Below, piece after piece: positions 16,267 to 23,850 of a stretch of DNA of 64,000 nt (positions within the stretch are counted from its first letter, which is position 1; every line of letters starts with the position of its first letter). A model generated the notes under the pieces. It ran no database searches. It was not told the DNA's origin and saw only the letters and a program-made list of their open reading frames with translations. Made by a program: the position numbers and the translations under genes. The stretch covers positions 186,001-250,000 of the forward strand of contig NZ_OMPU01000013.1 of NCBI RefSeq assembly GCF_900313065.1, written 5' to 3'. This DNA is from Kiloniella sp. EL199 (GTDB lineage Bacteria; Pseudomonadota; Alphaproteobacteria; Kiloniellales; Kiloniellaceae).

Positions 16267-16905
16267 ATGGATTTCCATCTTTTTCTTCTTTTTGCCACCA
16301 CGACTGCTATCGTCATTTCATCCCCGGGGCCGTCGGCCATACTGGTTGTCACTCAAGGGGCAAACCATGGATTGGGGCGGGCAATATTTGGCATTCTCGG
16401 AATTGCAGTTGGTGGCATTATATACTTTACCCTGTCAGCCACAGGTATATCCTCGCTTATACTTGCGTCCACCACGGTATTTTCCACGATTAAATGGATT
16501 GGGGTCGCTTTTCTGCTCTATCTCGGCTGTAAAGCCCTGTTCAGCAAATCTGCACTGATAAACATCACCCCTGAAAAGGGACAGAAAACCCGCTCTGCCT
16601 TGTTTTTGCAGGGCCTGTTCATCATGATATCAAATCCCAAAGCCATGCTGTTCTTCACGGCAATTTTGCCTCAGTTTATTGATCTCGATCACCCAATCGC
16701 ACCGCAAATCCTGATCATGGGGGTCACAACCTACGCCCTTCAAATTCCGATCTATAGTGCCTATGCCTATATGGGTGAGCGTATTACCCGCAGCGGAATT
16801 AAGGGTGGAATCAAAGCATGGTTTGCCAATGCCTTGAATAAATGCGCGGGCGCAGCGTTGGTCTTTGCGGGCATCAAAATGATTGGTGTGACAGTGAGCA
16901 AGTAA
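16267..16905 (+). CDS. LysE/RhtB family amino-acid exporter
   Basis: About 212 residues from the ATG at 16267. A TTG start 24 codons earlier would add an atypical hydrophobic leader and is not favoured. MDFHLFLLFATTTAIVISSP-GPS leads into the family motif GPSAILVVTQGANHGLG. Six membrane segments follow, with LFIMISNPKAMLFFTAILPQ in the middle, the conserved NPKA export motif. Such inner-membrane permeases export amino acids or homoserine lactone-like compounds. Monocistronic. A second paralogue is at 19634-20272. Confidence 0.92.
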   Translation: MDFHLFLLFATTTAIVISSPGPSAILVVTQGANHGLGRAIFGILGIAVGGIIYFTLSATGISSLILASTTVFSTIKWIGVAFLLYLGCKALFSKSALINITPEKGQKTRSALFLQGLFIMISNPKAMLFFTAILPQFIDLDHPIAPQILIMGVTTYALQIPIYSAYAYMGERITRSGIKGGIKAWFANALNKCAGAALVFAGIKMIGVTVSK

Positions 16906-16972
16906 CGGCAAAGCTCCGTGCCTTACCATTACCCGGAAAGCCCTTAAAAAGGAAATTTCTTCAAATTTATGA

Positions 16973-17479
16973 TTAATTTTTGGACAAAAGTTGACCTGCA
17001 AATGGATTATCGATCACCATCAACCATCTGCCATCGGGCTGTTTACGAAGCACCACCACAGAAAATCCGCTTTGTTCGATGAGGGAGCCATCTGGTGCCA
17101 ATCCAGACATCTTCCAAGTTGAGGAGTGAATGGCAATATCGTCAGCCTGAATAACGTCATGGTTAATAATCGTAATCTTGGGATTTATCGCAATGAATTG
17201 CTTGAAAGTCTCTCTTAATGCAGGTGTGCCCTTGGCGATCATTCCGGGTTCGCCCACCAGAACACCATTTGGCTCAAAAGTGGCAAGCACACCCTCTATA
17301 TCACCCGCAGCAACAGCCGCGTTATTCGTTTCAATGACGGTGTGAATCTGATTCTGTTCCATAGCTTGACCTTTCTGAGCCTGATTTACCTGAATGCTGT
17401 GTGATTGGGCGTGGATTGCCTGCGTGCCGAGCAGAAAAGCCGCAAGGCAAAGCAATCTTTGAAATGTTGTAGATGTCAT
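16973..17479 (-). CDS. Exported SnoaL/NTF2-like (DUF4440-type) protein
   Basis: 168 residues. A signal peptide (LLCLAAFLLGTQAIHAQ) is followed by an NTF2-like fold: HTVIETNNAAVAAGDIEGVL at the start of the domain, LATFEPNGVLVGEP and a closing VVLRKQPDGRWLMVIDNPF strand pair. The family covers small ketosteroid-isomerase-like proteins of mixed function, so no reaction is assigned. GAGGAA precedes the ATG. Confidence 0.85.
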   Translation of the reverse strand: MTSTTFQRLLCLAAFLLGTQAIHAQSHSIQVNQAQKGQAMEQNQIHTVIETNNAAVAAGDIEGVLATFEPNGVLVGEPGMIAKGTPALRETFKQFIAINPKITIINHDVIQADDIAIHSSTWKMSGLAPDGSLIEQSGFSVVVLRKQPDGRWLMVIDNPFAGQLLSKN

Positions 17480-17539
17480 GTGTGTTCCTCTGTTTACAAA
17501 AGAACACTAACCCGCTGGCATGTCAGAAAATGGCAGTAG

Positions 17540-18271
17540 TCATTTTGAGGAATTTTCACAAGATTCAGCTTCACGCCAAAGCTTTATAAGATCGTGTCGA
17601 CGGCGTGGATATCGTGTAGGTATTTCAAAAAGGGTTTCAATACGATCCGTCCGAAAGTGGCGTATATCATCCCTTAACTCACACCATGCCGAAATAAGGC
17701 GACCGCCATTAAAATAGATCAAAAAAAACGGCCATATAACACGTTCGGAACTTTTACCCGCTCCATCGCGATAGTGAACAAGCAGCTTCCGTTCGTTTTG
17801 AATCGCCTGCCTCACCACCGTCATATCAATTGTCTCTTGATGAGATGGTTCGCCCTGTCCCACAACGGCATATTGAGCTTCCACGCGATCAACAAGTTCG
17901 ATCGGCATAACCGCTGTCAATCTAGCCATTGCCTTTCGCGCGGCTTCTGCCAATGGTGCCTCTGCCTTATCCGCCACCCAGAGCGACCCGAGAACCAGTG
18001 CGTCCACCTCTTCTGCCGTGAACATCACCGGCGGCAAAAGGAAACCCGGACGCAGGACATAACCAATACCGGGTTCCCCTTCGATGCCTGCCCCCAGCGC
18101 TCGCAGGGATGCGATATCCCGATAGAGTGTGCGGATTGATATACCCAATGCCTGCGCCAGATCATTTCCGGAAACGGGGCGGCGATGACGCCTGAATTCC
18201 TCTATCAAACTCAAAAGTCGTTCTGCGCGTGAAATGTTGACCTCCCTTGAAGTAATGTTACCGCCCCTCAA
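17540..18271 (-). CDS. YafY-type WYL-domain transcriptional regulator
   Basis: N-terminal DeoR-like helix-turn-helix (SRAERLLSLIEEFRRHRRPV then LAQALGISIRTLYRDIASLR). A C-terminal WYL domain follows, with HYRDGAGKSSERVIWPFFLI and LISAWCELRDDIRHFRTDRI. The open frame is given from a TTG at 18271, but that TTG has no ribosome binding site and sits in an intergenic repeat hairpin. The family normally begins MSRAERLL. An ATT codon at exactly that place (18233-18235) is preceded by AGGGAGG at ideal distance, so a rare ATT start is likely and the protein would be 231 residues. WYL regulators respond to small ligands or nucleic acids. Targets unknown; the NTF2-like gene downstream is one option. Confidence 0.9.
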   Translation of the reverse strand: MRGGNITSREVNISRAERLLSLIEEFRRHRRPVSGNDLAQALGISIRTLYRDIASLRALGAGIEGEPGIGYVLRPGFLLPPVMFTAEEVDALVLGSLWVADKAEAPLAEAARKAMARLTAVMPIELVDRVEAQYAVVGQGEPSHQETIDMTVVRQAIQNERKLLVHYRDGAGKSSERVIWPFFLIYFNGGRLISAWCELRDDIRHFRTDRIETLFEIPTRYPRRRHDLIKLWREAESCENSSK

Positions 18272-18400
18272 AAGGGCGTATTTGCGGAGTATTTGTACCG
18301 TCCCTCAAAAGGACGTATTTACGTTCAAACGCCACTAAGGCTTACCTCGCATAAGCTCGGACGTTCAGTCGAACTTGCCAAATTGCAGTACGCAATTTGG
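18259..18400 (+). repeat. Intergenic hairpin repeat, copy A
   Basis: Contains two tandem first hairpins (CGCCC/GGGCG at 18262-18278 and CGTCC/GGACG at 18299-18315, both with loop CTCAAAA). The conserved core CGTTCAAACGCCACTAAGG follows, then a second hairpin GTTC-AGTC-GAAC (18363-18374) and the last hairpin CCAAATTGC/GCAATTTGG (18378-18400). It overlaps the extended 5' end of the WYL regulator gene. Confidence 0.85.
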
Positions 18401-18431
18401 ATGGTAATTTATCCCCATAATTGAGCTCCAA

Positions 18432-18537
18432 CCAGATCCTATAAAGGATCTGGCAAGTGAAAACGCACGCCCGGAACGAAGTGAGGACCAGCCTCAGTGG
18501 CGCTTGAACGAGAATACGTCTTCTTCAAGAGACGGTA
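18432..18537 (-). repeat. Intergenic hairpin repeat, copy B (inverted)
   Basis: Same unit in opposite orientation to copy A, so the two are arranged tail to tail. Hairpin CCAGATCC/GGATCTGG (18432-18453), core GTTCAAGCGCCACTGAGG on the minus strand, and hairpin CGTCT/AGACG (18517-18534). It ends just 3' of the cupin gene. Confidence 0.85.
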
Positions 18538-18549
18538 AAAATAAAATCT

Positions 18550-19035
18550 TTACTTTTCACCGACGGGGCCGGTGGGGGTTTCGATGTTTTCTCTGTCCAC
18601 CAGTTGCCATGGCTTGCCGTCTTCACGGAAGATACGTTTATCCTTATGAGGATAATCAGCCATGTCAAAAGCGAGCCGTTGGCCGACAACGATGCATTTA
18701 AAGATTTCTGTGCCTGTGTTCGTAATCCCGTGGGCTTCACCACCAGCGCGGTAGCCAACAAAATCACCTTCACTGATCTGGTATTCTTCATCACCAATAT
18801 AGGCCGTAGCTGTGCCAGACAGAACATAGACACATTCATCTTCATGATAGTGTACGTGATATTCCGTTGTATCCCGGCCCGGCTCGACCTCTATAATATG
18901 AAAACCAAGACCCGTCAGGCCTGTGAGATCGCCGAGGGACTTGTTTGTACGCACAGCATTGGAATTGAGAAAATGCTCTTTTTCCGTGCCCTGCATCTGT
19001 TCTATTTCATGTTTTTTGATCAGATAGTTATTCAT
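18550..19035 (-). CDS. Cupin-domain protein
   Basis: 161 residues with one conserved cupin barrel. Motif 1 is YHVHYHEDECVYVLSGTATA, supplying His/His/Glu metal ligands; motif 2 is GDFVGYRAGGEAHGITNTG. Small single-domain cupins of this kind include sugar isomerases, dioxygenases and storage-type proteins; the substrate cannot be told. The C-terminal segment AFDMADYPHKDKRIFREDGK is typical of a subfamily often annotated only as cupin. GGGGGAG precedes the start codon. The isochorismatase-like gene lies 38 bp upstream on the same strand, so co-transcription with it and the LysE gene is likely. Confidence 0.88.
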   Translation of the reverse strand: MNNYLIKKHEIEQMQGTEKEHFLNSNAVRTNKSLGDLTGLTGLGFHIIEVEPGRDTTEYHVHYHEDECVYVLSGTATAYIGDEEYQISEGDFVGYRAGGEAHGITNTGTEIFKCIVVGQRLAFDMADYPHKDKRIFREDGKPWQLVDRENIETPTGPVGEK

Positions 19036-19073
19036 AGCTCCCCCGTTAATTTTTTTGTTTTAAAAGCCTGTGT

Positions 19074-19637
19074 CTAGATTTCCAGTGCCTGTGCTGCCTT
19101 GATAACCTGGCAATACTCACCATCCATATTGGCAAGTGACATATCGTGGACCTCCTGCGCAGATCGCAGGGTGCCGCTGTAGTCAGGAAAGGCAAAAGTA
19201 AAACAGGCGTCTTCTATCAAATAGGTCGTAAAGCCAAGATTACCAGCATGCCGCACTGTTGCTTCAACAGAGTTGTTGGTAATCACGCCCATCATCACAA
19301 CGTGATCAATTCCCTGATCCCGGAGCGTTTGTTCAAGCCTTGTGTCGATAAAAGCAGAGTTCGCCGCTTTGCCAATCACCACTTCACCGGATAGAGGCAT
19401 AACCTCGGGCTTAAAGGCATGAGTTTCCGTTCCCGGTGCATAGGTAGAATCAGCATTTACGCTATCGTGACGGATATGAAAGACAGAGCGCTTGGTATCG
19501 CGCCAGTACTTCAGCACAGCCGACATGTTTTGTTCCGCAGCCGGATTATTTCGGGGCCCATGCTGAGACCAGAAAGCTTCATCAATGGCTCGCTGCACAT
19601 CAATAATAACAAGTGCGGTGTTAGTGAGGAGTTTCAT
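19074..19637 (-). CDS. Isochorismatase-like hydrolase with Cys-to-Ser change
   Basis: 187 residues of the isochorismatase/nicotinamidase fold. LVIIDVQRAIDEAF supplies the catalytic aspartate and VVIGKAANSAFIDT the lysine. The nucleophile loop reads GVITNNSVEATVRHAGNLGF. Cysteine hydrolases have Cys where Ser stands here, so the protein may be a different subfamily or may not work by the usual thio-ester route. Its ATG overlaps the stop of the upstream LysE gene (ATGA at 19634-19637), so the two are translationally coupled. Confidence 0.88.
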   Translation of the reverse strand: MKLLTNTALVIIDVQRAIDEAFWSQHGPRNNPAAEQNMSAVLKYWRDTKRSVFHIRHDSVNADSTYAPGTETHAFKPEVMPLSGEVVIGKAANSAFIDTRLEQTLRDQGIDHVVMMGVITNNSVEATVRHAGNLGFTTYLIEDACFTFAFPDYSGTLRSAQEVHDMSLANMDGEYCQVIKAAQALEI

Positions 19638-20272
19638 GAAAATCGCCTTATAGCATCATAGGCTGCACCGACGCCAAGCAGGGTAAAAGTTGCGCCAAAG
19701 ACACCTGTAATCTGTCGCCGCGCAGCAACAAACTTCTGAACAACAAAGTCCGTAGAAAAAACTGTCGCGGTAATGGTATGGCCTGACACACCAAACACAA
19801 GACAAACGACAAGGATTTCTATCAATAATTCATTAGAGGCATTGGCAGGTACAAAAGCCGTTAGCACAGAGCCAAAAAACAATGCCGCCTTGGGGTTTGT
19901 CGCACAAATTATAAAACCGGAACGGAAGGCTTTAAAACCAGAGTTATCGGAATGATACAAAGACATATCCCCATTGGGCATGGTGAAAACGCTTCTAAAA
20001 GCCTTGAAGCCCAACCAAAGCAAATACCCCGCCCCCATCAACCGGAGACCAAGCACCACTTGAGGAAAAAGGTCAAACAGGGCAATCACACCGAGAACAG
20101 CCAATATTGCCCAAATAAAACTCGCCAGCGAAATACCCAAGCCCGTCAACACACCATGACGCCTCCCCTGACTGAGTGACGCGCTCATCACTGCAAACAT
20201 GTTTGGTCCCGGCGATAGCCACCCCATGATATTCACCAGAGCAATAGTAGAGAGAACGCTGAGGGTATCCAT
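19634..20272 (-). CDS. LysE/RhtB family exporter
   Basis: About 212 residues from the ATG at 20272 (AAGGAA upstream). The open frame extends further upstream only because it runs through the intergenic repeat; the extra 64 residues are repeat-encoded and should not be annotated. Six membrane helices; motifs GWLSPGPNMFAVMSASLSQG and FIICATNPKAALFFGSVLTA mark the family. It is coupled by a 4-bp stop/start overlap to the isochorismatase-like gene. The pair could detoxify and export a small compound; substrate unknown. Confidence 0.92.
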   Translation of the reverse strand: MDTLSVLSTIALVNIMGWLSPGPNMFAVMSASLSQGRRHGVLTGLGISLASFIWAILAVLGVIALFDLFPQVVLGLRLMGAGYLLWLGFKAFRSVFTMPNGDMSLYHSDNSGFKAFRSGFIICATNPKAALFFGSVLTAFVPANASNELLIEILVVCLVFGVSGHTITATVFSTDFVVQKFVAARRQITGVFGATFTLLGVGAAYDAIRRFS

Positions 20273-20300
20273 GGGAATGAGAGTTCCTTTTTTATTTTTG

Positions 20301-20441
20301 TACCGCTTCTCAAGAAAGCGTATTGCGGAGTATTTGTACCGTCCCTTAAGAGGACGTATTGCGCTCAAACGCCGCGCATGCTGGTCCTCGCTTCGCTGCG
20401 GGCGTCCGGTCGGACTTGCCAGATTGGGGGAATCAATCTGG
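20301..20441 (+). repeat. Intergenic hairpin repeat, copy C
   Basis: Two tandem first hairpins (CGCTT/AAGCG at 20304-20320, then CGTCC/GGACG at 20340-20356), joined by the same GCGGAGTATTTGTACC spacer as copy A. Core with CGCCGC paired to GCGGGCG, second hairpin GTCC-GGTC-GGAC (20404-20415), last hairpin CCAGATTG/CAATCTGG (20419-20441). Confidence 0.85.
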
Positions 20442-20451
20442 TTATGTTTGA

Positions 20452-20567
20452 TACCGTCATTCAAGAGGACGTATTGCGCTCAAGTACCGCGCATGCTTCT
20501 CCTCGTATTAACTCGGGCGCCCACTTATAGTCTCTGATGGGCTTGCCAAATCAAGGATTTGATTTGG
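20452..20567 (+). repeat. Intergenic hairpin repeat, copy D
   Basis: Tandem to copy C in the same orientation. First hairpin CGTC/GACG (20455-20471), enlarged second hairpin GCCCA/TGGGC (20519-20542), last hairpin CCAAATCAA/TTGATTTGG (20546-20567). It precedes the 3' end of the LysR gene. Confidence 0.8.
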
Positions 20568-20635
20568 AGATACCCAGTCTGTTGCCTAAACACTATAATT
20601 TCAACCCACTCCAACAACGAAAGGGGCAATGCCCC

Positions 20636-21538
20636 TTAGATAAAATGGTTTTCGGGCAGGTTGAATTTTTCCACCATGAAGTCCACGAAGACGCGGACTT
20701 TGGGAGACAGGTGGCGGCCGGGGGGATAGATAGCGTAGATGGCGCTGTCAGGGACATGGTAATCGGGCAGGACTTCGACGATATGGGCTTTCCGAATGGC
20801 GGGACCAACCAGCCAGAGAGGCAACAGACTGATGCCCATGTTCTTGCAGGTCAGGTCCATAATGACTTCGGGGTTGTTGGTTTCCACTGCGCCACTGACA
20901 TGAACCAGCTCTTCGCCCTCAGGTCCTTCAAACCGCCAGTCGTTGCGAAAAGCGCGCGAGGCGTAGATCAGGCAATCGTGGTCTTCCAGATCTTTCGGGT
21001 GCTTTGGTGCACCGTGTTTATTGAGGTAATCTGGCGAAGCACAGACCACCCGGCGGTTTGCCGCCAGCTTGCGCGCGATCAGGCTGGAATCTTCCAGATC
21101 CCCGATACGTACAGCAAGGTCATAACCTTCGCTGAGCAGGTCCACAAAACGATCCTGTAGATTAAGATCCAGTTTCATTTCCGGATAGAGGCTCATAAAT
21201 TCGGGAATAAGTTCGGTAATCCATAGACGCCCAAAAGCCACAGGCACATTGATTTTCAAGGTTCCCCGCGGCGCGGCATGCAGATTTGCCACCGCATCCT
21301 CGGCCTCTTCCACATCTACAAGGATTTGACAACAGCGCTCATAAAACCCTTTACCAACCTCGGTCAGGGAAAGGTGGCGCGTCGTGCGATTAAAAAGCCG
21401 CGCCCCAAGGCGATCTTCCAACCGCCCGACCTGCTTGCTCACCGCCGAAGGCGTCAAGGAAGCCGCCCGCGCAGCCGCCGAAAAGCTGCCCTCGTTCACC
21501 ACCTTCACAAAGATGCCCATCGCTGAAAGATTATCCAT
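20636..21538 (-). CDS. LysR family transcriptional regulator
   Basis: 300 residues, standard length. N-terminal winged helix-turn-helix (FSAAARAASLTPSAVSKQVG, about 18-37, then RLEDRLGARLFNRTTRHLSL) followed by a periplasmic-binding-protein-like effector domain (GTLKINVPVAFGRLW, LAVRIGDLEDSSLIARKL). This DsdA/AaeR-like subgroup typically controls small catabolic or efflux operons. No divergent partner is obvious: the gene upstream, a TIGR02391 protein, reads away. The LysE-isochorismatase-cupin row downstream on the same strand is a possible target, separated by repeat copies C and D. Confidence 0.93.
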   Translation of the reverse strand: MDNLSAMGIFVKVVNEGSFSAAARAASLTPSAVSKQVGRLEDRLGARLFNRTTRHLSLTEVGKGFYERCCQILVDVEEAEDAVANLHAAPRGTLKINVPVAFGRLWITELIPEFMSLYPEMKLDLNLQDRFVDLLSEGYDLAVRIGDLEDSSLIARKLAANRRVVCASPDYLNKHGAPKHPKDLEDHDCLIYASRAFRNDWRFEGPEGEELVHVSGAVETNNPEVIMDLTCKNMGISLLPLWLVGPAIRKAHIVEVLPDYHVPDSAIYAIYPPGRHLSPKVRVFVDFMVEKFNLPENHFI

Positions 21539-21736
21539 ATACTCATCCTGAGTCAGAATTTATTTGTGACATTAAGGAATAGATAGCAGGAATTTCATCA
21601 GGTGTAACGTTGTATTGGGAATGAATATATTTTATTGTTACCCTAAGATGAACATCTTAAACTCAAGCATCTCAAATTCTTCCAATCTTTACGAGACGTA
21701 AATTCGCACGATAACAATCACTTTAAGGTTTGTATC

Positions 21737-22543
21737 TTGAAGCAAAAATTATTCACTCAGAGCCAATTACAGTCCATATGCGATGCACTTGGACACACTA
21801 ATTTAGGCTTAACAGGTTCAGAAATTAGACATTTTTTGAATATATGCAAAATTGCTGATCTAGACCCAACCAACACAAAAAAGTTCCGCCTATTTAACGC
21901 TTTAGCAGGATGGCAAAATAAAAATTCAAGTCCTATCGGGATTAACGCATTCATTAGAAAATCAATGAAGCCAGAACTTTATATTAAAGACCCGGAACGA
22001 TATGATCTAATGCGACTAAATTTAAATAAAGCCCTTTTATTTAGCGGCTTATCTTTAAAAGCTAACGGTGAATTAGTAACAGCAAAACAAGTAAATACTC
22101 TTTCTGAGGCTCAGCGAAGGGCAACCCAATTAAGGGAAATTTTAATAACTAGAGAAGTCCATCCTGATATTCTTTCTTTTTGCAAAGAAGAATTAGTCGT
22201 TGATAACTATTTTCACGCAGTGCTTGAAGCAGTTAAAAGCGTTTCTGGTAAAATAAGAGTAAAAACAGGATTAACAGATGATGGTAACACTTTGGTAGAT
22301 AGAAGTTTATCAGGCGATCCTCCTCTTCTGGCCATCAACTCATTTCAAACCAGCACCGAAAAAAGCGAACAAAAGGGTTTTGCGAACCTAATACGGGGAG
22401 TTTTTAGCATGTTCAGAAACCCCACAGCACATGAACCAAGAGCAACATGGGAAATTACCAAAGAGGATGCTATTGATTTATTGTCATTGCTTTCGCTTAT
22501 CCACCGCAAGCTTGATAATTCGTATATGCCAAGAAGAAATTAA
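21737..22543 (+). CDS. TIGR02391 (Ymh-type) family protein
   Basis: 268 residues from a TTG start with AAGG upstream. The C-terminal half carries the family signature: [20 protein letters not shown], an RN-x(4)-HE type motif resembling HEPN-like RNase active sites, and [17 protein letters not shown]. The N-terminal half is not recognised. The gene is markedly more AT-rich than its neighbours (many AAA, TTA and ATA codons) and overlaps the 3' end of tdh by 4 bp in convergent orientation, which suggests recent acquisition. Family members are often seen near restriction and other defence genes, but no partner is visible here. Function not established. Confidence 0.82.
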   Translation: MKQKLFTQSQLQSICDALGHTNLGLTGSEIRHFLNICKIADLDPTNTKKFRLFNALAGWQNKNSSPIGINAFIRKSMKPELYIKDPERYDLMRLNLNKALLFSGLSLKANGELVTAKQVNTLSEAQRRATQLREILITREVHPDILSFCKEELVVDNYFHAVLEAVKSVSGKIRVKTGLTDDGNTLVDRSLSGDPPLLAINSFQTSTEKSEQKGFANLIRGVFSMFRNPTAHEPRATWEITKEDAIDLLSLLSLIHRKLDNSYMPRRN

Positions 22544-23571
22544 CCCTGCCCCCAATCCAGTATCACCTTACCGGAGTTACCAGAACGCATGACGTCAAAG
22601 CCTTGCTGGAAGTCGTCTATGCTGTAGTGGTGGGTGATGATCGGGGTCAGGTCGAGGCCGCCTTGGATCAGGGCGGCCATTTTGTACCAGGTTTCGAACA
22701 TTTCACGGCCATAGATGCCCTTGATCACGAGGCCCTTGAAAATCACTTCGTTCCAGTCGATGCCCATACGTCCGGGGGGAATACCTAGCATGGCGATGCG
22801 ACCGCCGTGATTCATGGCGCCGAGCATCGAGTTAAAGGCAGGCTCACTACCGGACATTTCAAGGCCGACGTCAAAGCCCTCTGTCATGCCGAGATCGGAC
22901 ATGACCTCTTCAACCGAGCTTTCCGTGACATTGACGGCATGTTTGATGCCCATCTTCTTGGCCAGTTCCAGGCGGTAGGGATTTATATCAGTAATCACCA
23001 CGTGGCGCGCACCCACATGACGACAGATTGCCGCCGCCATAATGCCGATAGGGCCAGCGCCTGTGATCAGTACGTCTTCGCCAACCACATCAAAGGACAG
23101 CGCGGTATGAGCCGCATTGCCAAAGGGATCGAGGATTGCCGCGATGTCGTCAGAAATATCATCGGGCAGAATAAAGACGTTACTGGCAGGCAGGCAGAGG
23201 TATTCGGCAAAAGAGCCTGTGCGATTCACGCCCACGCCTTCGGTATTGCGACAGAGATGACGCCGCCCCGCCCGACAGTTGCGGCAATGCCCGCAGGTCA
23301 GATGACCTTCGCCCGAGACCCGCTGTCCGATTTCCAGATGTGAAACCTGACTGCCGACTTCTTCGATAGTGCCAACGTACTCATGGCCCACGGTCATGCC
23401 CACCGGGATCGTGGCCTTGGCCCAGTCATCCCAGTTATAGATATGTACATCGGTGCCACAGATCGACGACTTGCGGATCTTGATCAGAACATCATTGGGG
23501 CCGATTTCCGGTTTGACTTCATCGCGCATCCAGATGCCGGGTTCTGCCTTTAACTTCGCCAAGGTTTTCAT
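22540..23571 (-). CDS. tdh: L-threonine 3-dehydrogenase
   Basis: 343 residues. A zinc medium-chain dehydrogenase oxidising threonine to 2-amino-3-ketobutyrate with NAD. Visible: catalytic zinc motif [29 protein letters not shown], the structural zinc cluster [19 protein letters not shown], the Rossmann motif [12 protein letters not shown] and the C-terminal [17 protein letters not shown]. It lies downstream of kbl on the same strand, the classical kbl-tdh pair. The two genes are separated by 279 bp holding two inverted copies of the intergenic repeat. Confidence 0.98.
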   Translation of the reverse strand: MKTLAKLKAEPGIWMRDEVKPEIGPNDVLIKIRKSSICGTDVHIYNWDDWAKATIPVGMTVGHEYVGTIEEVGSQVSHLEIGQRVSGEGHLTCGHCRNCRAGRRHLCRNTEGVGVNRTGSFAEYLCLPASNVFILPDDISDDIAAILDPFGNAAHTALSFDVVGEDVLITGAGPIGIMAAAICRHVGARHVVITDINPYRLELAKKMGIKHAVNVTESSVEEVMSDLGMTEGFDVGLEMSGSEPAFNSMLGAMNHGGRIAMLGIPPGRMGIDWNEVIFKGLVIKGIYGREMFETWYKMAALIQGGLDLTPIITHHYSIDDFQQGFDVMRSGNSGKVILDWGQG

Positions 23572-23626
23572 ATCTAAACTCCAACCAGCCAGAGCTGATA
23601 TAATTATGTTAGTTTTGTAGTTTTTG

Positions 23627-23731
23627 TACCGCTTCTCAAGAGGACGTATTTTCGTTCAAGCGCCACTGAGGCTTACCTCCTATAAACTCGGGCGTCCGGT
23701 CGGACTTGCCAAATTGCGGTAAGCAATTTGG
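23627..23731 (+). repeat. Intergenic hairpin repeat, copy E
   Basis: Lies in the kbl-tdh gap. First hairpin is degenerate (CGCTT opposite GGACG). Core GTTCAAGCGCCACTGAGG, internal GAGG-CTTA-CCTC, second hairpin GTCC-GGTC-GGAC (23694-23705), last hairpin CCAAATTGC/GCAATTTGG (23709-23731). Confidence 0.85.
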
Positions 23732-23763
23732 TGATAGCTCTTACTTGTCTAATCTTGCGCCAA

Positions 23764-23850
23764 CCAGATCCTATAGAGGATCTGGCAAGTGCAAATGCAC
23801 GCCCGGAACGAAGTGAGGATAAGCCTCAGCGGCGTTTGAGCGTACAATAC
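23764..23850 (-). repeat. Intergenic hairpin repeat, copy F (inverted, truncated)
   Basis: Opposite orientation to copy E. Last hairpin CCAGATCC/GGATCTGG (23764-23785), second hairpin GTGC-ATTT-GCAC on the minus strand (23788-23799), core GCTCAAACGCCGCTGAGG. The first hairpin is missing because the kbl stop codon lies there. Confidence 0.85.

Noticed and set aside
20273-20464. N-terminal extension of the LysE gene
   Set aside because: The 64 added residues are encoded by repeat copies C and D. The conserved family start MDTLSVL at 20272 has its own Shine-Dalgarno sequence.
20537-21160. 207-codon plus-strand frame over the LysR gene
   Set aside because: Antisense to a clear LysR regulator and begins inside an intergenic repeat; no independent coding evidence.
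22807-23343. 178-codon plus-strand frame over tdh
   Set aside because: Antisense shadow of a conserved dehydrogenase.
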